A DNA stretch of 64,000 nt from Triplophysa rosa (lineage: Eukaryota; Chordata; Actinopteri; Cypriniformes; Nemacheilidae). The stretch is from contig NC_079906.1 of the NCBI RefSeq assembly GCF_024868665.1, positions 10,612,833 to 10,676,832 on the forward strand, written 5' to 3'. The first letter of the stretch is position 1. Each line of letters opens with the position of its first letter. The notes under the pieces were generated by a model. The model searched no databases. It was not told the DNA's origin and saw nothing but the letters and a program-made list of their open reading frames with translations. This document shows positions 45,550 through 56,366 of this stretch, in pieces. The position numbers were made by a program, and so were the translations under genes.

Positions 45550-46617
45550 AAAAGAGCTGAACAGTGATCTGATGTAGCCTTGATGTTTTCCTCAGAACAC
45601 GATCAATACATCTATCAATTGCAGCTGAATGACAAATAAATAACTGTTATAGTCACATTCAGTGTCATTAGCAAAGAAAAAAGCACAGATGATTATTTTA
45701 TATCGTAAGTGGAGAAATGAAGTGTGAAGATACACGATTACCAAAAAACAAACTTTACAATGCCATCAAATTTCCCACTGGACAGACCCTGTATTTAATG
45801 TGCATTATTATATTTAGATAAATAGGTCTTGAGAAAGGACTTGAATTTGCAGTTTTTATAATGGAGTCATTGTAAGACACTGAAGTCTTCTGCACCGGCA
45901 CCACCGAGACCTCAAACCGGGAGGTTTTGATGAAAAACAAGGACGGCTTTGAGGGAAGAAAGGAAACTCCGAAAAGCACTTTGAAGTTTTATTCTTTACA
46001 AATCATATAGTATAAAGCAGAGACCCCTGGAAGCAATACTGTTCAAGCCACTGTGAACGTCTAATGGATTTTCCTCAAATGAATGAGGATAAAAAGAGCT
46101 TTGAAGAACAGGAGTGTAAAATGCAGGCGATCTCAAGTGTATCAAAAGAAAAGTCATCTATGTTTAAACTTCACCCTTGATCCCCCTTTTCCCCAGTGTA
46201 TTTAAACAGAAAATGAGGGTAGATGCCATCACGACGACATCATTAAGTAGAACTCAGTGCGGACTAAACATGAGAAGCTTGTGATAATGACAGACTCGCC
46301 TTCATCTTCTGACTGCACAGATTGTGATCATGTTCAGATTGAAGGACTGGTTTTAATGTCAGTTATTGCGGTCTTTCCTATAGCTCAAGTTTATTACATC
46401 ATGACTCAAGTAGTACAGCAATTTATTGATAAACTATTCCCTTGCTATTGCTTCTTCTAGTCATACTTTTTTATAGTTTAAAAGCCATTTCCTTTCATTA
46501 AAAAATTATCAAAATATTTCATTCCGTTTTTTTACGGAAGATTGATGAGTCATTATTTAATTAAACAAAAACATTTGCTGAGAGAACAGCTTTTTGTGTT
46601 TCTCATAAAACTCATTA
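45550..46617. other. Intron, nothing recognised
   Basis: Unique-looking intronic DNA. 45860-45970 is more GC-rich than its surroundings but no gene or repeat was recognised. Confidence 0.35.
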
Positions 46618-47160
46618 TTCATTAGGCATAAGTGACAAAAATCAACAGAAAAATATACTTTTCACAGCAGTGTTTCAAACAAAACTCCCAACATCTTGAT
46701 ATTTTGCTCAGTTTTTTTAAGTTTTTAATTCATTTACATTTTAATTATGTTGTTTTTTGAATTAATGCTATTTTGTTGTCATTATTCAGCATTAATAAGT
46801 GACAACTTTTAACAACAATACTGACAACAGAAACATATGCAGTTACTTTTCACAGCGGTGTTTCACACAAACTTTTTAAGAGAACTTTCATCTTGATATT
46901 TTTGCCTAGTTCGTCTCAAAGTCATTTTTCAATTTGATGTCATTGTTAGATTTAATAATGACTTTTTGTCAATATTCAGCATTATTAAGTGGCAACTTTT
47001 AGGAAAAATACTGACAGACTTTTCACAACTTTTTCAAATGAAACTTTTAACAGAACTTTTATCCGGATATTCTTGTTCAGGTATTCTGCCGTTTTTAAAG
47101 CTATTTTATTATATGTTTTATCATAAGTCATTTTAATAATGTTTTTTTAAATAATGCTAT
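46618..47160. repeat. Three diverged tandem units of about 170-190 bp
   Basis: Units begin near 46618, 46785 and 46975. Each starts with an ATTCAxxATTA...AAGTG/AAGTGGCAA motif, then ACTTTTCACAxC, (A)AACTTTTAA/AACAAAACTCC, ATCTTGATATTTT or ATCCGGATATTCT, a TTTAA-rich section and AATGCTAT. No terminal inverted repeats. AT content is very high. Confidence 0.6.
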
Positions 47161-47210
47161 ATATCAAAGGAATCACACTATGTTTTTCCTTGTTTGACAT
47201 TCTGTAAGCC

Positions 47211-47496
47211 AACCGTTCAACTTTTTTTACTCCAAGGCCCCCAAATGTATTCAACAATATTCAAATGTCCCCCTCCCACTCACAAAAACTCAAAATTTCT
47301 ACCCCATAAAATATTTTACAGCTTTCCATTAACTGGAAAAATGCCTATTCGTTTGAAAAATGTTGAAATTATAAGAAATATCTTGGATTTCATTTGAAAA
47401 ATGTATTTGAATGCTCATTTTGTCTAATTTTAAAATATTATTCAACTTGTGGACTCCTTGGAAGTCAGCTTGGGCCCCCCTGTTGAGTACCACAGC
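47211..47496. repeat. Eroded hAT-type MITE
   Basis: Flanks TGTAAGCC (47203-47210) and AGTAAGCC (47497-47504) match at 7 of 8. The ends carry GTTCAACTTTTTTTACTCCA with AAGGCCCCC on the left and GGGCCCCCCTGTTGAGTACC on the right, resembling the CAGTGGTTCTCAAC-type hAT ends with mutations. Confidence 0.5.
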
Positions 47497-47504
47497 AGTA
47501 AGCC

Positions 47505-48035
47505 AAGGACTTGCAATCAGGGATACAAAAACCCCAATTGGAACCTGAACACCTTTCAAGGAAATGGAAATGGAAAACAAGATTTCCATTTGTTACTTCT
47601 ATAAAACCCAAAACTACAACCAAAACATTTGAGTTGTGTTGTAAATTTGTATGCATGACACTTGCAACAGAATATAATAGCAGAAAATGTTTGGTGACAA
47701 CAGGGTACTTGATCTGTACTGAAGGGGCTGTGGGGGTAACATTAGATGGTAAGGTTGGCAAACACTGCTGTAAACAACAGAACTGTGTTATAACTAACCA
47801 GAACAGAGGATGCAAGTCTCAAGTAAACAAAAACAAAAAACATTTATGTGGATTTGAAAAAGCAAAAGCCATTAGACCAAATCAAATTATGTCCTCTCTC
47901 TTATTTCCAATAAGTGTCTATCCAACAAATGATCAGATTTTCGCGTTATCAGATAATTGCGGCAGATCCACTTGAAATTTAACTCTCCAAACTCAATACA
48001 ATAAATAAATAAACTGCTGCTGAAAGCTTGTATTA
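47505..48035. other. Intron, nothing recognised
   Basis: A 154-codon frame at 47511-47975 (+) is open but has no domain and biased composition typical of chance translation. Otherwise nothing seen. Confidence 0.35.
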
Positions 48036-48744
48036 GAGGTCTGCGCGGGACTGTTTTTTTTGTCCTGATCCCGCCCGCCAAATATTATACCTGCTCCCGC
48101 TGAAAATTCACTCTGTGTTCACCCGCTATCTGCTTAGAATGATTGTCGTCCCGACCCGACGGATCCTGCTAAATTTAGATCACGTTTCCAGATCTCACAT
48201 TTAAATTTCTACATAAGAAATAAAATATACGCTATACAAAAACATATCAGTTATTTTTTATATACAACATTGTTCTTACATTTTAATGTCAATACAGTAG
48301 ACAAATTATTTATATAATTAAATACATCAAATACAACGTATCTTTCACTCAAACTATAAGCAAAACATGAATAAACGAAACCCGTTGGCTTATAGCTAGC
48401 TCGTGCAAAATGAAATCACTTTTTTTAACCGAACTATTTAACATCCATGCAAGAAATGTCCTGATGACCATCTCCCCTCTAAAAAAAAACCCCGCTCTGT
48501 CTGGGGTCTGACGCGTGCAAATTAAACTTAAAAAGGAGTAAGAACTGGTCCACGCGTGCAGCACATGTATAACACAGTTCTCAGATCAGGCTCTACATGT
48601 GGTCAGTTAGAAGAATGTGGGGAGTGGGGACCCGTCCAAAGCCCCGTTCCGTCCATAGTACCAGAGTTTCTGACCGCTACCGTGTTTCATCCTAAAAAAT
48701 GTATCCCGCACCGCAAGAATCCGTATCGGGTCCCGCGACTCCTG
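48036..48744. mobile_element. hAT-like non-autonomous element (709 bp)
   Basis: Flanks TTGTATTA (48028-48035) and TGGTATTA (48745-48752) match at 7 of 8. Ends are GAGGTCTGCGCGGGAC and (reverse complement) CAGGAGTCGCGGGAC, with CCCGxCCCG-rich subterminal DNA on both sides (GTCCCGACCCGACGGATCC; CGTATCGGGTCCCGCG). No transposase. Confidence 0.7.
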
Positions 48745-48842
48745 TGGTATTACCAAAATTGACAGGAAATGAAAAAATATATATTTATCTATACTTTTTA
48801 TGGGTTTACTTGTAAAAACCAAAGACAAACATGAAGGGTGAC

Positions 48843-49170
48843 TGTAGCGAGGAAGGCGGGACGAGAGCCGTGGGGCAGGAAGGCGGGGCCGGTGGCGTGA
48901 GTGATAATGAGTATCAGCTGTACGCGCACCGGTCCCGCATGCCTCACGGGGAGCTAGGGAGCATAAGAGGACGAGCGACGGGACTGCCGAGGAGAGAGGG
49001 CCGGGCCCGGAAGTGTTAAGTTTTGTTTATGTTCGTGTGGCCGGCAGTCGTCCGTGAGGGGCTGCCGGCCTTTTTACTTCTGTATTATTGTTTGTTTATT
49101 TTTGAATTAAAGTTTTATGAATGTTCGCCGGTTCCCGCCTCCTTCCTTCCCTACATTGAACTTTGTTACA
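48843..49170 (+). mobile_element. Solo LTR (328 bp) with intact 5-bp duplication
   Basis: Starts TGTAGCGAGGAAGG and ends CTTTGTTACA, the TG...CA pattern of LTRs, flanked by an exact GTGAC duplication (48838-48842 and 49171-49175). It contains a GC-rich 5' part, a GCCGGCAGTC ... GGCTGCCGGCC hairpin (about 49042-49070) and ATTAAA at 49107-49112 as a likely polyadenylation signal. A single LTR without internal region is the product of recombination between two LTRs. Retroelement superfamily not determined; the degraded relative is at 45092-45355. Confidence 0.85.
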
Positions 49171-49287
49171 GTGACCAATACTTATAAAAAACCATGAAAT
49201 ACGAGGTACGAGGTTTCAGTCCAACAGTGACAACATTATACAAATACAGTAAGTGCCTATTCCAATGCTTATTTTGCGTAGGTTTCT

Positions 49288-50287
49288 TATGGAGCGAAAT
49301 TTGTGCCAAAACTAAACAAACGCAACCTTCTTTGCAAAAGAAACTCAACTCTGAAACAAACAAAAATCGCTTTAAAAATACATAATGCAATTCAAGAGAA
49401 AATGCAAAGGTGCAACATATAAATGTACTGTGTTTAAGACTCTCAGCTTGATTTTCTCACAAATATGACCGTACAGATTTTCTCACAAATGCATATACAA
49501 CTTCCTCTTCCAAAACAGCAGGTGGTGCTATTGGGAATTTTACACTAGTTTCCAGGAGAAAAACCTGAACATTGCCATTGCCAGAAACTGAATTACAACA
49601 AATTTCATTCATCAAGTTTCATTCAGTTAGTCTCATGAAACTGTTGAAACTTTTCTCAATAATAAACAATAAATGATGCTTTGGTTTTAATATACAAATA
49701 GCGTACAACATACCTGGATGCATTTCCATTGGCACGTTGTCATTTGCAAATTCTTGCATTCTGCAGGCAAAACATCTTTATTTTAGTTGCAAGAGTGAGC
49801 GCTTTACTCATCTGTTCTGTCGATCCTTTAGCAGAGGTATTCTCCTCAGAAGTCTACGCCCGCCTCATCATTAGCATTGAATGCGCCTCTCGCACCCGGC
49901 TTTGGTGATGGGTAAACGAATGGAAGAGGTAGGGGAGGTGAAAGGATGTAGCTGGATGCGCTGTTTGAACAATATAACATTAATGCGCAGTGCAACAATT
50001 AAGAAAAACTGGTCGCATTGGCGGGAAAATAGTATGCATGATCTCATTTGTGAGAAAGTCTGCATGATCACATTTGTGAGAAAATCAAGGTGAGAGAATC
50101 TCATAAAAAAGTCTTATACACAGTACATTCATATGTTACACCTTTGCATTTTCTCTCGAATTGCATTATGTATTTGTAAAGCGCTTTCTGTTTGTTTCAG
50201 AATTGAGTTTCTTTTGCAGAGAAGACTGCATTTGTTTGCAAAACGCTGGATTTGTTTGTTTAGTTTTGGCACAAACTTTGATCCATA
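49288..50287. mobile_element. Second large foldback element, arms of about 200-250 bp
   Basis: The left arm (49288-49493) and right arm (50032-50287) are inverted copies. They share AAATTTGTGCCAAAACTAAA, GCAAAAGAAACTCAA, GCATTATGCAATTC-type and CTCACAAAT(G) motifs in opposite orientation. The arms are diverged (about 80-85% by eye) with a small insertion in the right arm. The spacer of about 540 bp holds non-coding DNA with a higher GC portion at 49850-49990. Ends and target duplication not resolved. Confidence 0.7.
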
Positions 50288-50667
50288 ATATGACAGCAAA
50301 AGTATGAACACGCAAATGTCTAACCTTACAAATCTTTAAAAAAATGAACTGTTCATTGCATAAATATGCAGAAGTAAGAGAAAATAAGAACATGTGCATA
50401 GTCAGAAGTGTGCAGATGGAGAACACATTTACAAGCAATTTGCTTCTTAAAAATATCGTTTTTTTTCTGATGCCTGTCTCATGCGAACGCAAGATTTATT
50501 CATCAGTCCCCCGGCTCCTTAAAGTGAATTGTTTGCACACTGATCCCTGTTACTGTTAGCACCTCCAGCACTGTAAAATACGATACAGCCGAGCCATGAA
50601 TCCATTTTCCCAAAGGAAAGGTCACTGACTGTTTATGTAGATCAAACTTTTCAGGGATGATGGGGCA
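50288..50667. other. Intron, nothing recognised
   Basis: Short interval between the foldback and the next hAT; no signal recognised. Confidence 0.35.
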
Positions 50668-51327
50668 CAGGGGAGTAGCTACATGGTGGACATGGGTGGC
50701 CACAGCTACCCCTGAATGATGGATGGCCACCTATCTGGTCACCTCTGTTGTGCGAAGCCGTTTTAAGATGCGTGTCGGAGTTTACGGAGTGCTGCGCAGA
50801 TCATTTAGCGTATGCACTGAAAGTAACGCGAGAACATTACTCTCGCGTTAATATGTCATACGCTGATGCACTGACGCAAACAGTCTGAGCGCTATAGCTG
50901 AACAGCTGCTAACCGTTTCGTGACAGTGTACTGTCTGTGTACCATGGAAGTTCATCGCGAGCAGAAGGATCAGGTCAGTAAAATCAGTCTTTTTTAACTG
51001 GATTTCATTCATTTATTACATTTTCGCGAAAGTTTAAGTTGGGGTACTGCAATGTTTATTTTCTATAAAAAATGCTAACTTACTGCAAATGATAGCTAGC
51101 AAATTATTTTGAAATAATGTTAGCACATGAAAGCATTGCAAATAAATTGTTTACTTTACGTTCTTTGTGTATGTTTTTGACCAGCAAACTATGGGTAATG
51201 AATAATTGGTGTAAATAACAGTAGAAGTTAAAGAATTTCTGTCTGTAAGGATTTTTTGGTCACCCTAATAAAATCACTGGGTCTTACCCGGCCAACTCTA
51301 AAAAAAAGTTCGCTGGCTACGCCCCTT
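50668..51327. mobile_element. hAT-like non-autonomous element (660 bp)
   Basis: Exact 8-bp duplication ATGGGGCA (50660-50667 and 51328-51335). Ends are CAGGGGAGTAGCTACATGG and (reverse complement) AAGGGGCGTAGCCAGCG, both with the GGGGxGTAGC core common in fish hAT elements. No transposase frame; the middle is AT-rich. Confidence 0.8.
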
Positions 51328-51335
51328 ATGGGGCA

Positions 51336-52483
51336 GCTGTAACTTACTGCCCGAATCTCCAATAAATCCCACTCGTATCTCACAAAGTTGTCTAAAAGGT
51401 TAAACCCATGTTTGCCTACTCGACACTTCCTCGCACTGTTAAAACAGACTCTAAATGATATTAATGGCCTGCATCGCATCCACTCTGCAGGGCTGGTAAT
51501 GAGGGAACGAGTGAGAGAGTGGATCATGCTTCATGAATTTCTAATTACTTTTAAGCCTCATCAAGTCACTCAAAGAGGCAGCAGACTAAATGAGAGCTGA
51601 GGTTTGCCGCATGATTCGAGCATCAGTAATCCAGGATCAATCCAAGCATCAAGTTTGAGTGGCATTAGGTGACTTGTGTGTGCCTGGCGAGTTGTGGCTT
51701 TACTTTCATGAGGTGGGTTACGGAGAAGTGAAAAAGGTTGTAGGAGGGGTTTTTATGGAGCGGTGGCTTTAATATACCTCCATGACAAAGAGGTCAAAGA
51801 TCATTTATTGGAATAGATTCTCTAAGTAAGAGGGTGTTGTAGCCCTAAAGCATATTGAGAGAAAACCGCTTAACGCTTTGCGGTTTAATGTGAGGTTTTT
51901 GACACAACTATACTGTAGGCTACGTGCCAAAATCTAGTGACAGGATACGTAGACAGCATTTTAAGGAATTTTAAGTGTACTCCAGCTTTGCCAAACCACA
52001 AAGATAAATATTACATTGAAAGCAAATGCAAAGTTTGCTTAAGCCTCATTTGTCTCAGATATCTCACATATGTCTCAATTAGAGTTTCAGGTGATTAACA
52101 ATGGGACAAACTAAACTGAGATTTTCTAAGATTTCAATATGAAGTCAAACCCATCTCATCAAATTTACCAAAATCTATTATTTTAACTACACATTTATAT
52201 ATATTACATACCTACTCCACATCCATTGTAAAGCTTCATACTCAATTTTAATCTAATTTGTTTCGGTTTCGTCTTATTTCTCCTAAGCACATTTGAGACT
52301 AATCTGATACTTACAAGAAACACCACTGAAAACTCAATTCTCGTGAGCTATGAAAGAACAAAACCTCTGGGCAATGTAATTCCCCTCAAGGAAGCTATAA
52401 TGCACTGCAAACATCTTCATTTCACACATGAAGATGATAGACATGGTTCTGAGTTGATCATATTGATTATAAATATATTTCAT
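51336..52483. other. Intron; candidate conserved block at 51360-51720
   Basis: 51360-51720 has balanced composition and no repeat signature. The rest is AT-rich and unremarkable. Confidence 0.3.
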
Positions 52484-52838
52484 AGGGCTGTCAAACGATT
52501 AATTGCGATTAATCCAGAATAAAATCCAGAATAAAAGTTTGTGTTAACATAATATACTGTATGTCTGTCTACTGTGCATAATAATTTTGTATTTATAAAC
52601 ACATAAACATGTGTACATATTTAGGAATTATTTACATGTATTCATTTATATTTACCAATAATTTAAATTTGTATATAAATGTTCATTCATTTTTATATTT
52701 TGTATTTTTCTTAAATATTTACATTATTTGTATGCGTTTATAAATACAAAATTGATATGCACAGTACACAGACATATGTTATGTAAACACAAACATTTAT
52801 TCTGGATGTGATGAATCGTGATTAAATGTTTGACAGTA
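52484..52838. repeat. Palindromic MITE with CTGTCAAACG ends
   Basis: The left arm AGGGCTGTCAAACGATTAAT plus ATCCAGAATAAA mirrors TTTATTCTGGAT plus GTGATTAAATGTTTGACAG on the right. Further in, TACTGTATGTCTGT/ACTGTGCAT and ATTTATAAACAC have mirrored partners (GTTTATAAAT, ATGCACAGTACACAGACATA). Confidence 0.75.
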
Positions 52839-52969
52839 TTGTGAAAAAAAAGTTCCATCGAATAAAAGGACCTTAAAATGTTTCAAGTACAAAACGGATC
52901 GTTGATCTACTCTGACTACGCAATTCTGGTTCACTGAAATAACCCAACATGGTGATATTAACCATGAAT

Positions 52970-53898
52970 TAGGGTTGCACCGAAACGAAAATTCTTGGCC
53001 GAAGCCGAACATGATGTGAAACACTTGGCCGAAGGCCGAATAATACCGAACACCGAACATGGTTTTTCGCATTTCTTCTATTTATTAAGCAATTTTTTCA
53101 CTATTGCACAAACTGAATAGTCAAAATGTGCTTTTTATAATTTGTCTTGCTTTTCAATAAAATACAATACAACTTAATATAAAATTGAGCAAAACAAAGT
53201 AAATTCAAATAAAAAATTGAGCCCTCTCCCTTCATGAATAGCCTATATTAATTAGGCCTATAACTGACTGCTAAAAGAATGTAATGTAAGTTACTCTGTA
53301 CCCCGAAAACAAAACAGTTCTTTAAAAAGTGTCATTCCACATTAGGCCTATAAGCTAAAAATACGAATAAACTAAAACTGTTGGATTATTATAGGCTACA
53401 TTGCAAAATGATTTGAGAAAAAAAAAACATCCAATGCAAGCAATTCTGACTGATGCTGACTGACAACCATTTCAGTTCACGTCTCTCCTCCAAACTCCGC
53501 CCACAAAAGCTGACTGTTGAATGTCAAAGGATGTCGCGAGCGGCGGGGCTACTGTCAGACAGCCCGCTTCCGTCTGAAGTAAAGTTACCGACCGGTAAAG
53601 ACGCTTTCATTCGGAAATTTACTTCTGTGCGGCAAGTCCCGTGCTGTGTCTTTCTCTGACACTTTAAAATGCTCCACGCACACACGCACGCACTGCCAAA
53701 ATGTTTGCGGCAGTAATAAAGCGCACGCGTCTCTGTCTCTCTCTATCTCTGCGCTGGTTGCTGCTTGATCGTATCACGAGTCATGTTCGGTAAAATTTAT
53801 TCGGGCACTTCACATATTTGGCCGAACACCGAACTTGCGTTTTTTTTTGCTATTTTCGGCCGAACATTTTCGGTGGCCGAACATTCGGTGCATCCCTA
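52970..53898. mobile_element. hAT-like non-autonomous element (929 bp)
   Basis: Flanks CCATGAAT (52962-52969) and CCACGAAT (53899-53906) match at 7 of 8. Inverted ends are TAGGGTTGCACCGAA and TAGGGATGCACCGAA, with repeated GGCCGAA motifs in both subterminal regions (52999-53060 and 53818-53885), likely transposase-binding sites. No transposase frame survives. Confidence 0.85.
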
Positions 53899-53906
53899 CC
53901 ACGAAT

Positions 53907-54655
53907 GACACAATTGACAGCTGAATGAAGGACAGACCTTACAATTTTACCCTTTGTGCAATAAAAGTGTCCATGTATTGATCTGCTTTATTCCCAGCAG
54001 TAATCAACATGACCGCGCAAGCGGAAGTCAAGTTATTGAAACCAATATCAACATCATACACACAAAATTAGATTACAATCTATCTCAACATCTCCAAATA
54101 ATTTATCTCATTATTGCTGATTTCTTTAAACATTAAACTTTACAAAAGCCTGACTAATACTGTATCTAATATGAACTGTCGAAAAAAAAAACACAGCCTG
54201 TCAAAATGTTGAAATATGACATCGCCTGGATAATCTGGATTACAATTCCCTTGTCTACCACACAAAAAAAGCAAATTAAGTCTTTTCAAAGGTCTGGATG
54301 AAGTTAACATTTACGATTTAACAGTTGTTTGAAATTTCTTGTGACTAAATATACCATTGAAGGAGGGGATTATGAAAGGTCAAAATTAGCATAACCGGCC
54401 CAGCAGCAACGCAGTAAAAAAATCTGCTACTATAGAAACACAAGATTAAAAACAATCATTTACACAAGGGAAAAACAGAGACCTGTTATTGACATACAGG
54501 AATTGTTTCTCGGTTAGGTACTTGCCATTTAGCATAGTAAGTGACTTTATATTTACTAATTGCGTGAAATCCTCCCCCAGGGGAACCTGACATTCAGTGT
54601 CAATGGTGACTCGTGCCCAATGACTCCTGTTAATTAATACCAGTTTGTCCTAGTT
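53907..54655. other. Intron, nothing recognised
   Basis: AT-rich intronic sequence between two elements, no signal seen. Confidence 0.4.
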
Positions 54656-54708
54656 AAAGGGAGAGTTCACCCAAAAATTTAAATTCTTTCATAATTTACT
54701 CACCCTTA

Positions 54709-56278
54709 CACTGGGTTCCAAATTATTATGCAAATGATATCTTTCTCTGGTTTTCCTAATTTGTCGATGCAAATGACAGTCAGTATAATTTTCAAGTAAT
54801 CAACAGTTAGGGTACATTTGGAATTTTATTGAACAAACCTCCCACTGACAACAGTATTTATTTAAAAAATGAAAAACTCAAAATGCACTGTTCCAAATTA
54901 TTATGCACAACAGAGTTTGAAAACATTTCATAGGTTGTAAAAAACTGAAAATGGTCATTTGTTGAATTTGCAGCATTAGGAGGTCATATTTACTGAAATC
55001 AAAAGCTATTTCAATCAAAAACATCCTAACAGGGCAAGTTACATGTTAACATAGGACCCCTTCTTTGATATCACCTTCACAATTCTTGCATCCATTGAAC
55101 TTGTGAGTTTTTGGATAGTTTCTGATTGAATTTCTTTGCAGGATGTCAGAATAGCCTCCCAGAGCTGCTGTTTTGATGCTAACTGCCTCCCACCATCATA
55201 GATCTTTCGCTTGAGGATGCTCCAAAGGTTCTCAATAGGGTTGAGGTCAGGGGAGGATGGTGGCCACACCATGAGTTTCTCTCCTTTTATGCCCATAGCA
55301 GCCAATGACACAGAGGTATTCTTTGCAGCATGAGATGGTGCATTGTCATGCATGAAGATGATTTTGCTACGGAAGGCATGGTTCTTCTTTTTGTACCATG
55401 GAAGAAAGTGCTCAGTCAGAAACTCTACATACCTTGCAGAGTTCATTTTCACACCTTCAGGGACCCTAAAGGGGCCCACCAGCGGTCTCCCCATGATTCC
55501 AGCCCAAAACATGACTCCGCCACCTCCTTGCTGACGTCGCAGCCTTGTTGGGACATGGTGGCCATCCACCAACCATCCACTACTCCATCCATCTGGACCA
55601 TCCAGGGTTGCACGGCACTCATCAGTAAACAAGACTGTTTGAAAATTAGTCTTCATGTATGTGTGGGCCCACTGCAACCGTTTCTGCTTGTGAGCATTGG
55701 TTAGGGGTGGCCGAATAGTAGGTTTATGCACAACTGCAAGCATCTGGAGGATCCTACACCTTGAGGTTTTCGGGACTCCCGAGGCACCAGCAGCTTCAAA
55801 TACCTGTTTGCTGCTTTGCAATGGCATTTTTGCAGCTGCTCTCTTAATCCGATGAATTTGTCTGGAAGAAACCTTCCTCATTCTGCCTTTATCTGCACGA
55901 ACCCTTCTGTGCTCTGAATCAGCCACAAATCTCTTCACAGTACGATGATCTCGCTTAAGTTTTCGTGAAATATCTAATGTTTTCATACCTTGTCCAAGAC
56001 ATTGCACTATTTGACGCTTTTCGGCAGCAGACAGATCCTTTTTCTTTCCCATATTGCTTGAAACCTGTGGCCTGCTTAATAATGTGGAACATCCTTCTTA
56101 AGTAGTTTTCCTTTAATTGGGCTCACCTGGCAAACTACTTATCACAGGTGTCTGAGATTGATTTCAGTGATCCAAAGAGCACTGAGACACAATACCATCC
56201 ATAAGTTTAATTGAACAATATAAAATTAAATGTTTACGACACTTAAATCCAATTTGCATAATAATTTGGAACGCAGTG
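54709..56278 (-). mobile_element. Complete Tc1/mariner transposon with DD37E transposase (TRT-like)
   Basis: 1570 bp between TA dinucleotides (54707-54708 and 56279-56280). The inverted ends, about 27 bp, start CACTGGGTTCCAAATTATTA and CACTGCGTTCCAAATTATTA and differ at one base. A second, internal copy of the end core occurs on each side (CACTGTTCCAAATTATTATG at 54886-54908; GTTCCACATTATTAAGC, minus strand, 56090-56074), an IR/DR-like layout similar to Sleeping Beauty-type elements. It encodes one uninterrupted transposase. Nothing visible is missing for mobility. Confidence 0.9.
55039..56052 (-). CDS. Tc1/mariner transposase, DD37E, intact 337-residue frame
   Basis: Cut-and-paste DDE transposase that would bind its own inverted ends in the nucleus and insert at TA. 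Starts MGKKKDLSAAEKRQIVQCLG. The N-terminal part (residues 1-115) carries paired helix-turn-helix DNA-binding regions (MKTLDISRKLKRDHRTVKRF; SSRQIHRIKRAAAK) linked by a basic stretch. The catalytic domain shows the first acid in LFTDECRATLDG, a glycine-rich GGGGVMFWAG, the second Asp in IIFMHDNAPSH and Glu in SSPDLNPIENLW. I count 37 residues between the second Asp and the Glu, against 34 in classic Tc1/Sleeping Beauty enzymes, which points to the DD37E lineage known in fishes as TRT. No stop or frameshift, and the length is normal for the family (about 340). Expression is not shown. Confidence 0.9.
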   Translation of the reverse strand: MGKKKDLSAAEKRQIVQCLGQGMKTLDISRKLKRDHRTVKRFVADSEHRRVRADKGRMRKVSSRQIHRIKRAAAKMPLQSSKQVFEAAGASGVPKTSRCRILQMLAVVHKPTIRPPLTNAHKQKRLQWAHTYMKTNFQTVLFTDECRATLDGPDGWSSGWLVDGHHVPTRLRRQQGGGGVMFWAGIMGRPLVGPFRVPEGVKMNSARYVEFLTEHFLPWYKKKNHAFRSKIIFMHDNAPSHAAKNTSVSLAAMGIKGEKLMVWPPSSPDLNPIENLWSILKRKIYDGGRQLASKQQLWEAILTSCKEIQSETIQKLTSSMDARIVKVISKKGSYVNM

Positions 56279-56366
56279 TATATCATTCCACCTGTGTGAC
56301 TTTCTTTCCTCTGAAGAACACAAAAAAATATATTTTGAAGAACGTTGGTAACCAAACAGTATTGGT

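Larger units (their letters stand above)
54656..56366. repeat. Angel-like MITE, copy 9, split by the DD37E element
   Basis: The left piece, 54656-54708, reads AAAGGGAGAGTTCACCCAAA to TTTACTCACCCTTA. The right piece, 56279-56366, resumes with TATCATTCCACCTGTGTGAC, GAAGAACACAAAAAAATATA and GAACGTTGGTAACCAAACAG. Joined across the TA they follow the order seen in intact copies. The outer half of the right arm is missing. Confidence 0.75.

Noticed and set aside
47511..47975. 154-codon open frame in the ipo11 intron
   Set aside because: No recognisable domain, low-complexity composition, no splice or promoter support; likely chance.
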